The notes beneath the pieces are model-generated. The model did not search any database and was not told the origin of the DNA. It worked only from the letters and a program-made list of their open reading frames with translations. A stretch of DNA of 7,950 nucleotides, taken from assembly GCA_021789715.1 (NCBI GenBank), contig JAJYJE010000042.1:1-7950 (forward strand), written 5' to 3'. The translations under genes were made by a program, and so were the position numbers. This document shows, piece after piece, positions 1 through 7,451 of the stretch. Source of the stretch: a bacterium. GTDB taxonomy: Bacteria; Patescibacteriota; Doudnabacteria; UBA920. How positions within the stretch are numbered: position 1 is the first letter of the stretch; each line of letters opens with the position of its first letter.

Positions 1-1281
1 GGGCACCGTTACGCTGCCGTCTTTTTGCTGGTAATTTTCCAGCACGGCAATTAGAATGCGCGGGCTGGCAATAACCGTGTTGTTGAGGGTAAAAACGTGC
101 TTGATCTTTCCGTCGGCGGCTTTGTAGCGGATGTTGAGGCGGCGGGATTGCCAATCGGTCAAATTGGAATCCGAGTGGGTTTCGCCGTAATCGCCGCGCG
201 AAGGCATCCAGGTTTCAATGTCGTACATTTTGTATTTGCCAGCGCCCATATCTCCGGTGCAGATGTTGAGCACGCGGTGCGGCAGCTTAAGGTCAATAAG
301 CATTTCCTCCGCTATTTCCCTCATATCTTCAAGCCATTTGTCGCCTTCGATTATATCGGCTTTGCACAGGACAACTTGTTCTACTTTCATGAATTCGTGG
401 ATGCGGTAAATGCCCCGCGTGTCTTTGCCGTAACTGCCCACTTCGCTGCGGTAGCAAGACGAAACGCCGCATAGTTTGACCGGCAGGTCTTTTTCTTCCA
501 GCAGCCGGTCGCTGTAATAGGCCAGCAAGCTTGGTTCGGAGGTGCCGGCAAGGTAAGTTTGTTCTTCGCCTTCGCGGCCGGCCAGCTTATAAATTTCTTC
601 CTGGCCAAACGGAAAGTGGCCGCTGCCGAACAGGGCGAAATCGCGCACCAGCACCGGCGGGACCATCAGCGTAAAACCTTTTTTTTGCATTTTCTGGAGC
701 GCGTGCTGGATAAGGCCGTACTGCATCAGCACTGCCTCGTTTTTAAGGTAGTAGCCGCGGAAGCCCGAAGTTTTTACGCCCGCTTCGGTGTCAATCAGGT
801 CCAGGTTTTTTCCCAAGGCAATGTGATCCTTAATTTCAAAATCAAATTTGGTCGGCACTTCGGCTACCTTGGCCTTGTCATCGGGGTTAATGTGGCCGGT
901 TTTTTCGCTCCAATAGCTCCAGGGTACGTTGCCGGATGAGTCTGGTCCGATGGGAGTCTCCGGACTGGGGATGTTCGGCGTGCGCGCCAGGAGGTTATTA
1001 TACTGCTCTTCCGTGGCCCTGAGCCCGTCTTTTAATCCGTCGCTTTTTTGGTCGACTTCTTTCATTTCGAGCAGCTTGGTCTTTTTTTCTTCCGCTGACA
1101 GTTTGCCGATCTCCTTGGAAAATTTGTGTTTGGTCGCCTGCAGGCTTTCCAGTTCGGTCAGCAGATCGCGGCGCTGCATGTCGAGGTCGAGCAGCTGGTC
1201 AAGGTCCAAGTCGATGCGCTTGTCTTTAATCGCCTTTTTCACTTTGTCGGGGTTTTCCCGGATGAATTTGATGTCGAGCAT
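1..1281 (-). CDS. serS: Seryl-tRNA synthetase, 3' end cut by window
   Basis: Class II synthetase that charges tRNA-Ser with serine in the cytoplasm. The frame is open for 427 codons from ATG at 1281 down to base 1 with no stop; bacterial SerRS is usually about 425-430 residues, so probably only 10-20 residues are missing. Residues 1-100 look like the helical tRNA-binding arm (MLDIKFIREN start, charged heptad-like stretch rich in K/E/L). The serine-site TSE triplet is at 247-249. Motif 2 lies near 275-301 (CYRSEVGS, KDTRGIYRIHEF). Motif 3 is near 400-418, with its arginine at 408 in NNTVIASPRILIAVLENYQ. Many bacterial SerRSs have an NGSGLAVGR-like motif 3, so this is a variant form. The start is the only good one, since MLDIKFIRENP is the standard N-terminus. 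No Shine-Dalgarno is visible. No terminator separates it from the pyrophosphatase gene upstream, so cotranscription is likely. Identification is secure. Confidence 0.96.
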   Translation of the reverse strand, partial: MLDIKFIRENPDKVKKAIKDKRIDLDLDQLLDLDMQRRDLLTELESLQATKHKFSKEIGKLSAEEKKTKLLEMKEVDQKSDGLKDGLRATEEQYNNLLARTPNIPSPETPIGPDSSGNVPWSYWSEKTGHINPDDKAKVAEVPTKFDFEIKDHIALGKNLDLIDTEAGVKTSGFRGYYLKNEAVLMQYGLIQHALQKMQKKGFTLMVPPVLVRDFALFGSGHFPFGQEEIYKLAGREGEEQTYLAGTSEPSLLAYYSDRLLEEKDLPVKLCGVSSCYRSEVGSYGKDTRGIYRIHEFMKVEQVVLCKADIIEGDKWLEDMREIAEEMLIDLKLPHRVLNICTGDMGAGKYKMYDIETWMPSRGDYGETHSDSNLTDWQSRRLNIRYKAADGKIKHVFTLNNTVIASPRILIAVLENYQQKDGSVTVP

Positions 1282-1283
1282 AA

Positions 1284-1317
1284 AGTAGTAGTTAGTAAAT
1301 AGTATTTAGTAGTTAGG
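1284..1317 (-). repeat. Direct repeat in serS leader
   Basis: The 10-base word CTAACTACTA (minus strand) occurs twice, at 1307-1316 and 1286-1295, with a 21-base period and related TACTA words between. It fills the short gap just before the serS ATG. It may be a slippage-generated spacer or part of the leader; no function can be read from it. It replaces the place where a Shine-Dalgarno would normally sit. Confidence 0.6.
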
Positions 1318-1351
1318 GGGATCTAAGCTTGCGGTCCGGTAATTCAGGCGG

Positions 1352-1942
1352 CTACGACGATAAAAATCGCTTGATATTTTCCAGGGCGGCGCGACGGTAG
1401 CCGATGCGGCTTTCTTCATCTTCGGTCAAATCGTAAAACCATTTGTTGAGCGAAGTGATGAATAATAGCGAGCGGTAGGGAAAATGCGGCATTAATTTGT
1501 CGTAAGGCATTTCCGGCACCATGCCGGAAATTTCTCCGCCGGCGGTTTTAATATCGTGTTGCGATAACGCCAAGGCCAGCACCACGTGCATTCTCGCTTT
1601 TCGGCCGCCGCCTTTCAAATCCCCCATCCGTCCGATTATCGTGTCAATAATTTCCTGATCTGAAGCAGCGTGTCCGTTAATCCGGTGCGCATGCGTTCCG
1701 GGCCAGTTACCAAGCGCCGGAATTTCAAATCCGGCATCGTCAGCCAAAGTCGGAATATGCGTCCGCTTAAAGTAGAACCTGGCTTTTAATGCGGCGTTTT
1801 CCTCCACAGTCTCCCCTGTTTCTTCCGGTTGTTCGCTGATATGCAAATCCGTGGGTGTGAGAATTTTGATGCCGCTGCCTGCTAAAAATTTCCGATAATG
1901 ATCCAGCTTGCTGGGATTCGTTGTGCCGATAAAGAGCTCCAT
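1352..1942 (-). CDS. HAM1/RdgB-family non-canonical NTP pyrophosphatase, divergent
   Basis: Family enzymes hydrolyse non-canonical purine NTPs (ITP, dITP, XTP) to the monophosphate plus pyrophosphate, keeping deaminated bases out of DNA and RNA. At 196 residues it has the normal family length. Recognisable elements, in order: N-terminal phosphate-binding strand and loop IGTTNPSK (5-12), ETGETVEENAALKA (41-54), the catalytic/metal-binding LADDAGFE (66-73), the following PGTHAHR (81-87), and GEISG (136-140). The later base-recognition segments are altered: where RdgB has FGYDP this protein has FPYRS (154-158), and where RdgB has SHR it has GYRR (181-184). A weak AGGA lies about 10 bases before the ATG. 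It follows lysS by 102 bases and precedes serS without a clear terminator. Family membership is confident; the exact substrate is not, so no gene symbol is given. Confidence 0.85.
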   Translation of the reverse strand: MELFIGTTNPSKLDHYRKFLAGSGIKILTPTDLHISEQPEETGETVEENAALKARFYFKRTHIPTLADDAGFEIPALGNWPGTHAHRINGHAASDQEIIDTIIGRMGDLKGGGRKARMHVVLALALSQHDIKTAGGEISGMVPEMPYDKLMPHFPYRSLLFITSLNKWFYDLTEDEESRIGYRRAALENIKRFLSS

Positions 1943-2048
1943 GTGACAGTAATCCTAGATAATTCAAAATTGAAATATTATTTTGAATACCCTTATATTG
2001 CCAATTCTTCAATTTTCCACTGGGTATTAATATGCCGGTGCCTGTCAC
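1943..2048. repeat. Segment bounded by 7-bp inverted ends between lysS and pyrophosphatase gene
   Basis: GTGACAG at 1943-1949 is the reverse complement of CTGTCAC at 2042-2048, bounding a 106-base AT-rich segment. One end contains the lysS TGA stop; the other abuts the next gene's ATG. Inside are further perfect inverted pairs: 1962-1970 with 1980-1988 (9 bp, 9-base loop), 1966-1974 with 2008-2016 (9 bp), and 1986-1992 with 2022-2028 (7 bp). Several of these are mutually exclusive folds. There is no target-site duplication outside the ends. It could be a small non-autonomous element, a folded intercistronic RNA, or chance in AT-rich DNA. Confidence 0.4.
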
Positions 2049-3514
2049 TTCGTCTTCATCGGCGGAAAAATTACTGTTTCGCGGATGGATCGGTCGCAGA
2101 GCACGGCAAATAGCCTCTCGGAAATGCCAAAGCCCGCGCACGGCGGCATGCCGTATTCCATGGCTTCCAAATAGTCAAAGTCAATAAACTGCGCTTCCTG
2201 GTCCCCCGCCTCGCGCAGCTTCATTTGTTCCTCAAAGCGCACACGCTGATCAATGGGGTCGTTCAATTCGCCGAAACCCTTGCCCAGTTCTGACCCGCAG
2301 GCCAAAATTTGCAGGCGCTGCACGGCTTTGGGGTTATTTGGGTCGCGCTTGGCCAAGGGTTCTATTTCCACAGGCTGGTTAATCAGAAACGCGGGCTGTA
2401 AAGAAATTTCCGGCAGCGGGCGAATTTTCTTTTTAAAAATAAGATCAATGAGCCGCCCTTTGCTGTGGGACTGCTCAAAGCTAATGTTGTTTTTTGCGGC
2501 GAACGACTTTAGCTCATCAACCGAAACATCGTTTAAATCCAGGCCGGCGTGTTTTTTGAACAATTCGAAGTAGTCAAGACGCGGCCATGTTCCGCCCCAG
2601 TTGATAGTTTGCCCGTGGTAGGATCGTTCTAGAGTGCCGAACGTTTCTTGAATTACGTACTGGTACATTTCCTGAACGAATTGCAAAAGCTTTTCAAAAT
2701 CCCCGTACGCCCAATAGAATTCCAATTGGGTGTAGTCCTGCAGGTGTTCGGTATCAATGCCTTCGTTGCGGAAAATGCGTCCGATTTCAAAAACCTTTTC
2801 ATAGCCGGCCACAAGCATTTTTTTGAGCGGCAGTTCCAGGCTGATGCGCAGGTAAAAATCGCGGTCTAAGGCGTTGTGGTGAGTGATGAACGGTTCGGCC
2901 TCGGCGCCGCCGGGGACGGCTTCCAATACCGGCATTTCCAGTTCCAAAAAACCCCGGTCGCTCAGGAAGCGGCGGAACGAGCTCCAGAATTTCGCTTTTC
3001 TGATAAAAATTTCCTTTGTTTCCGGGTTAAGCAAAATGTCCAGATAGCGCTGGCGCAGCTTGGTTTCCTCATCGGCCAGGCCGTAGTGCTCCGACGGCAG
3101 CGGCAGCAGGCTCTTGGCCAGAAGCTTGTAAGCCGCCGCTTGCAGGGTTTTTTCTCCGGTTTTGGTAGTAAAGAGCTTGCCGGTTACCTCGATAAAATCT
3201 CCTATATCGAAATAATCAAGCAAGAGCTGGAATGCCGGCTCCCCCAGCTCGTCTTTTTTGAATAAAACTTGGATCCGTGCCGTGCCGTCGTTTATGTTCG
3301 CGAAAATCAGTTTGCCCATATCGCGCCAGGAGCGGACACGGCCCGCCAGCGTTACGGCCGATCCGCCTTGGTTTAACTTTTCAAAGCTTTCGAGAACTTG
3401 GGCGTTGCTATGGGTCCGGCCGGTTTTTGGCGGATAGGGGTCAATGCCGGCGGCTTTTAAGCCTGCTAGCTTTTTGCGCCGCGCGGCAATAATATCTTCT
3501 AGTCTTTCGTTCAT
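2045..3514 (-). CDS. lysS: Lysyl-tRNA synthetase, class II
   Basis: Charges tRNA-Lys with lysine in the cytoplasm. At 489 residues it matches the bacterial class IIb LysRS length (about 490-505). An N-terminal helix (MNERLEDIIAARRKKLAGLK) leads into an OB-fold anticodon-binding domain, roughly residues 54-132 (VTLAGRVRSWRDMGKLIF, DGTARIQV). Motif 1 is near 180-197 (FLSDRGFLELEMPVL), motif 2 near 241-267 (FEIGRIFRNEGID, then YTQLEFYWAYGD), and the lysine/ATP-site segment ELNDPIDQRVRFEEQ is at 416-430. Motif 3 is near 459-469 with arginine 467, but reads GFGISERL, apparently one residue shorter than the usual GLGIGIDRL. It ends MKTK-stop (TGA). An extended -10 promoter lies upstream and a 9-bp inverted repeat occupies the leader; no Shine-Dalgarno is visible. 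Identification is secure; the motif 3 change is worth checking. Confidence 0.96.
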   Translation of the reverse strand: MNERLEDIIAARRKKLAGLKAAGIDPYPPKTGRTHSNAQVLESFEKLNQGGSAVTLAGRVRSWRDMGKLIFANINDGTARIQVLFKKDELGEPAFQLLLDYFDIGDFIEVTGKLFTTKTGEKTLQAAAYKLLAKSLLPLPSEHYGLADEETKLRQRYLDILLNPETKEIFIRKAKFWSSFRRFLSDRGFLELEMPVLEAVPGGAEAEPFITHHNALDRDFYLRISLELPLKKMLVAGYEKVFEIGRIFRNEGIDTEHLQDYTQLEFYWAYGDFEKLLQFVQEMYQYVIQETFGTLERSYHGQTINWGGTWPRLDYFELFKKHAGLDLNDVSVDELKSFAAKNNISFEQSHSKGRLIDLIFKKKIRPLPEISLQPAFLINQPVEIEPLAKRDPNNPKAVQRLQILACGSELGKGFGELNDPIDQRVRFEEQMKLREAGDQEAQFIDFDYLEAMEYGMPPCAGFGISERLFAVLCDRSIRETVIFPPMKTK

Positions 3515-3520
3515 AAGTAT

Positions 3521-3564
3521 AGATTTAAGGTTGCAGATTGTACCTGTTTTTTTATCTTAAATCT
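3521..3564 (-). promoter_or_regulatory. Leader hairpin in front of lysS
   Basis: A perfect 9-bp inverted repeat, AGATTTAAG (minus strand 3564-3556) and CTTAAATCT (3529-3521), encloses a 26-base loop and ends six bases before the lysS ATG. It lies wholly downstream of the proposed promoter, so it would be in the mRNA leader. It is AT-rich and of modest stability, and has no U-run, so it is not a terminator. It could affect ribosome access in a leader with no Shine-Dalgarno. Confidence 0.45.
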
Positions 3565-3580
3565 CGCGATAATTATTTAT

Positions 3581-3609
3581 ATTATATCAAAATCGGCCAT
3601 TTTAAGCAA
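3581..3609 (-). promoter_or_regulatory. Promoter for lysS
   Basis: On the minus strand TATAAT (3586-3581) is preceded by TG one base upstream (TGATATAAT, an extended -10). TTGCTT (3609-3604) lies 17 bases further up as a weak -35. Predicted transcription start is near 3574, giving a leader of about 60 bases. It sits between the terminator of the upstream SRPBCC gene and lysS, as expected for a promoter. Confidence 0.65.
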
Positions 3610-3631
3610 AACGCGGGCCATACGGCCCGCG
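3607..3631 (-). terminator. Intrinsic terminator after the SRPBCC gene
   Basis: A GC-rich 8-bp stem, CGCGGGCC (3612-3619) with GGCCCGCG (3624-3631), has a 4-base loop and is followed on the minus strand by TTTT and then GC. It is preceded by a second small hairpin at 3632-3648 (CCGCTTT/AAAGTGG with one G-U pair) directly after the stop codon. The lysS promoter starts right below it, so the SRPBCC and lysS transcripts are probably separate. Confidence 0.7.
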
Positions 3632-3653
3632 CCACTTTGCGAAAGCGGTTCGG

Positions 3654-4100
3654 CTAGATAATTTTAATGCTTTCGCTGGTCGTTTTAACCGCTTTTAAAA
3701 CGCGCTCGATCGCCTGTTCGAAGAGCGACCAGGAATTTTGTAGAAGCGCGTGTTTCTCCGGCGCAGCGTCGAAAAATTCCAGATTAAAATCCAGTCGGGT
3801 TTTGCGTTTATCAATTTCGGTTAATTCGTAAAACGCCATTCCTCTGAGTCCGGCCACATCTATTCCGATGCCGAATTCCCTGGGCGGGTTATAAGCCAAA
3901 ACTTCGCCGTCAAATTCCACAAGGTTGGAAATTTTTTGATGAAATTTTGAACCGACCGGGTCATGAAAATCGCGGTTGTTGCGAAAATCAATTTTCGCCT
4001 CCTGTTCGTTCCAAAGACGAGGCAAATGCTGTTCGTCCGTAATGCACTGGAATACGAGTTGGAGAGGCGCATCGATGAGTTCTGAATATTGTTTCTGCAT
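3654..4100 (-). CDS. SRPBCC-fold (START/polyketide cyclase-like) protein
   Basis: A 148-residue soluble protein with the SRPBCC (Bet v 1-like) helix-grip pattern. The N-terminal strand and helix SELIDAPLQLVFQCITD (6-22) is followed by LPRLWN (26-31), then alternating strands (VGSKFHQKI, VEFDGEVLAYNPPREFGIGI, MAFYELTEI, KTRLDFNLEFF), and a long C-terminal amphipathic helix (about 117-140, SWSLFEQAIERVLKAV). Proteins of this fold bind hydrophobic ligands in a central cavity; the substrate cannot be read from the sequence, and no catalytic residues are evident. It lies between greA and lysS with a terminator on each side, so it looks like its own transcription unit. No signal peptide or membrane segment is seen. 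The start ATG follows a leader hairpin with a GAAA loop; only a weak GGAAA precedes it. The fold assignment is fairly confident; the function is unknown. Confidence 0.8.
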   Translation of the reverse strand: MQKQYSELIDAPLQLVFQCITDEQHLPRLWNEQEAKIDFRNNRDFHDPVGSKFHQKISNLVEFDGEVLAYNPPREFGIGIDVAGLRGMAFYELTEIDKRKTRLDFNLEFFDAAPEKHALLQNSWSLFEQAIERVLKAVKTTSESIKII

Positions 4101-4117
4101 ACAATTTTCCAGAATCA

Positions 4118-4133
4118 GGGCCGTTTCCGGCCC
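4118..4133 (-). promoter_or_regulatory. Leader hairpin with GAAA tetraloop before the SRPBCC gene
   Basis: On the minus strand GGGCCG-GAAA-CGGCCC is a perfect 6-bp GC stem closed by a GNRA-type tetraloop, ending 17 bases before the ATG at 4100. No U-run follows, so it is not an intrinsic terminator. In RNA it would be very stable; possible roles are mRNA protection or control of translation. Confidence 0.5.
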
Positions 4134-4176
4134 GTGCGTCTAAAGGAGCTGCTATTTATTTTTTGCCTGCTCCCGC

Positions 4177-4211
4177 GCAGTTATTGCATGGGCACCAGGC
4201 ATAGTAACTGC
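4177..4211. repeat. Inverted repeat between greA terminator and SRPBCC leader
   Basis: GCAGTTA (4177-4183) and TAACTGC (4205-4211) form a perfect 7-bp inverted pair. A further TGC/GCA pair inside (4185-4187 with 4199-4201) encloses a loop containing GGGCACCAGG. It may be a protein-binding palindrome or RNA hairpin; nothing identifies it further. Confidence 0.35.
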
Positions 4212-4224
4212 TGTTCTGTCAAGT

Positions 4225-4257
4225 AAAAACACGGACCATTATGCGCGGTCCGCGTTT
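4225..4257 (-). terminator. Intrinsic terminator of greA
   Basis: On the minus strand AAACGCGGACC pairs with GGTCCGTGTTT (11 bp including one G-U) around a 9-base loop, and continues into a T-run (TGTTTTTAC). It begins four bases after the greA stop codon. Stem strength, loop size and U-tract are all typical of a rho-independent terminator. Confidence 0.85.
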
Positions 4258-4260
4258 CCT

Positions 4261-4725
4261 TTATTCGATTGATATAATTTCGTAATCCATTTCCCCCGCC
4301 GGCGCGGCAACTTTGAATTTTTCTCCGGCTTTTCGTCCTAGCAGCGCCTTGCCGACAGCCGATTCGTTGGAAATTTTGCCTTCCTTGGGGTTTGCTTCGT
4401 TGCTGCCGACAATGGTATATTTGCGTTCGCTGCCGTTAACTTTGATTACCGCTGTGGAACCGATGCTGACGGTATTGTGGTGGCCGCCGTTGGTGCTGAT
4501 AATTTCGGCGTTTTTGATCATATCCTCAATTTCCTGGACGCGGCCTTCAATAAAACTTTGTTCCTCGCGCGCCTGGGCGTAATCGGCGTTCTCGGACAAG
4601 TCGCCGTGGCTGGCGGCTTCGCGGATGCGCTCAATCACATCCGGCCGCTTCTTGTTGATGAGTTCCTTAAGTTCTTGGTTAAGTTTTTCCAGCCCCTCGG
4701 GGGTCAGGAGATATTTCTTGGACAT
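4261..4725 (-). CDS. greA: Transcription elongation factor GreA
   Basis: GreA enters the RNA polymerase secondary channel and stimulates cleavage of backtracked RNA, rescuing stalled complexes. At 154 residues it has near-standard length (E. coli 158). Residues 1-76 form the antiparallel coiled coil, starting with the typical LTPEGLEKLNQELKEL and carrying the tip motif HGDLSENADY, with the catalytic-tip acidic residues D42 and E45. Residues about 80-154 form the FKBP-like C-terminal domain (VSIGSTAVIKV, YTIVGSNEANPKEGKIS, ESAVGKALLGRKAGE, YEIISIE). All key positions are intact, and the tip favours GreA over a Gfh-type inhibitor. It has a strong promoter, a leader that is almost entirely a long hairpin, and its own terminator, so it appears monocistronic. 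No Shine-Dalgarno precedes the ATG. Confidence 0.97.
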   Translation of the reverse strand: MSKKYLLTPEGLEKLNQELKELINKKRPDVIERIREAASHGDLSENADYAQAREEQSFIEGRVQEIEDMIKNAEIISTNGGHHNTVSIGSTAVIKVNGSERKYTIVGSNEANPKEGKISNESAVGKALLGRKAGEKFKVAAPAGEMDYEIISIE

Positions 4726-4731
4726 AGTAAT

Positions 4732-4811
4732 TTTACGGAGTAAGGATGGAATACGGATTTACGGAAGGAACATTTGGTTCCGTATATCCGTACGTTTCCG
4801 CATTCCGTAAA
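4732..4811 (-). promoter_or_regulatory. Long imperfect hairpin filling the greA leader
   Basis: An 80-base imperfect inverted repeat. The outer arms are TTTACGGA (4732-4739) and TCCGTAAA (4804-4811). The inner arms, TACGGATTTACGGAA (4752-4766) and TTCCGTATATCCGTA (4778-4792), form 15 positions with one mismatch around an 11-base loop. A GGAA/TTCC pair with a 3-base bulge extends the inner stem. The word TACGGA, or close variants, recurs about six times. It lies between the greA promoter and the ATG and ends six bases before it. An alternative small hairpin (GGAAC/GTTCC) exists in the loop. It may act in leader control of greA, or be a remnant of a repeat element. Confidence 0.7.
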
Positions 4812-4833
4812 GTTTATTTGTAAGCTAGCGTAA

Positions 4834-4862
4834 ATGATACTGTAAATTTATACTCGTGTCAA
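4834..4862 (-). promoter_or_regulatory. Strong promoter for greA
   Basis: On the minus strand a perfect TTGACA (4862-4857) and TATCAT (4839-4834; five of six consensus bases) are separated by exactly 17 bases. The predicted start is near 4827, giving a leader of about 100 bases that contains the long hairpin. This is the best sigma-70-type promoter in the window. Confidence 0.8.
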
Positions 4863-4885
4863 TGCGTAATCCATAAGCTCACGCA

Positions 4886-4910
4886 GCCGGCTTCCGTATT
4901 CCCTGCCGGC
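4886..4910. repeat. GCCGGC hairpin after the small membrane gene
   Basis: GCCGGC at 4886-4891 and 4905-4910 can pair around a 13-base loop holding TTCCGTATTCC, another copy of the TACGGAA word seen in the greA leader. No T-run follows on the minus strand, so it is a weak candidate for the end of the gyrB transcript rather than a clear intrinsic terminator. Confidence 0.4.
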
Positions 4911-4916
4911 GGCGGG

Positions 4917-5165
4917 TTATAGCGCCCAGTAGTTTAACAAGCCCCACACGATCGTGATAATTATGAATATTGTGGTTATAAATATGCCTATCTGGTTTGC
5001 TTCGCGCCAGGCTTTGTAAGAACTATAGAGCCAGAATATTTGCGAAACTAACGCCGCGATAAGCCCGTATTGCGGAAGTTTGAACGCGGTCAACGCAAAT
5101 CCCAAAACGGTAAAAAAGGTTAAGCAGACCTGCACGAATGCGTTAAAGCCGGTTTTGTTATGCAT
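4917..5165 (-). CDS. Small three-helix membrane protein, function unknown
   Basis: An 82-residue hydrophobic protein. Three probable membrane helices are visible: about 9-29 (FVQVCLTFFTVLGFALTAF), 32-50 (QYGLIAALVSQIFWLYSSY) and 58-80 (QIGIFITTIFIIITIVWGL). A PQ pair (31-32) sits just before helix 2, and a short basic loop KAWREAN lies between helices 2 and 3. Size and helix count recall SemiSWEET or half-PnuC-type small transporters, and the tryptophan/tyrosine-rich second helix fits that loosely, but I cannot assign it. The start codon lies one base after the gyrB TAA stop, with no Shine-Dalgarno, so translation is probably coupled to termination on gyrB. The pairing with gyrB may be positional rather than functional. 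The codon pattern and composition look real and the frame is closed by TAA. Confidence 0.75.
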   Translation of the reverse strand: MHNKTGFNAFVQVCLTFFTVLGFALTAFKLPQYGLIAALVSQIFWLYSSYKAWREANQIGIFITTIFIIITIVWGLLNYWAL

Positions 5166-5166
5166 T

Positions 5167-7281
<2,115 letters not shown>

Positions 7282-7307
7282 TTAATTTTGTTCGCGCATC
7301 CGTTTGC

Positions 7308-7338
7308 AAAAAGCAGGGATTTTGGGCAAAATCTCTGC
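7308..7338 (-). terminator. Attenuator-like hairpin in the gyrB leader
   Basis: On the minus strand GCAGAGATTTT (7338-7328) and AAAATCCCTGC (7323-7313) pair over 11 positions with one A-C mismatch around a GCCC loop, followed directly by TTTTT (7312-7308). It lies between the proposed gyrB start of transcription (near 7348) and the ATG at 7236, so it could terminate gyrB transcripts early. The upper stem is AT-rich, so its efficiency is uncertain. Confidence 0.55.
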
Positions 7339-7354
7339 CTTAATTCCTGTAAAT

Positions 7355-7363
7355 ATTATAGCA
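7355..7363 (-). promoter_or_regulatory. Extended -10 promoter for gyrB
   Basis: On the minus strand TGCTATAAT gives a perfect -10 (7360-7355) with the TG of an extended -10. The -35 position (TGGATT, 17 bases up) is poor, which is tolerated in extended -10 promoters. The predicted start is near 7348 and the leader about 112 bases. Confidence 0.6.
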
Positions 7364-7421
7364 ACTTTTGGGGTAAAAATCCACTTGAGTTATCCACTTT
7401 TTTTGGCTTGATTAAGCGTTA

Positions 7422-7451
7422 AAATAACACCCCAGCCGCGGCTGGGGTGTT
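7422..7451 (-). terminator. Terminator of the phenylalanyl-tRNA synthetase gene
   Basis: A perfect 26-base palindrome at 7426-7451 (arms AACACCCCAGC and GCTGGGGTGTT, centre CG/CG) is followed on the minus strand by TTATTTT. The opposite side has only TTTG, so the minus strand is the likelier direction. The stem is very GC-rich and strong. Confidence 0.8.

Noticed and set aside
97..1288. Several plus-strand open frames over serS
   Set aside because: They are opposite-strand shadows of a continuous 427-codon SerRS frame with all class II motifs.
1767..2141. 124-codon minus-strand frame across the lysS/pyrophosphatase junction
   Set aside because: It overlaps the 3' end of lysS and the 5' end of the pyrophosphatase gene in another frame and resembles no family.
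4217..4222. Perfect TTGACA (minus strand) after the greA terminator, as a -35 for the SRPBCC gene
   Set aside because: No -10-like hexamer occurs at 15-19 bases; the only candidate, TACTAT, is 10 bases away.
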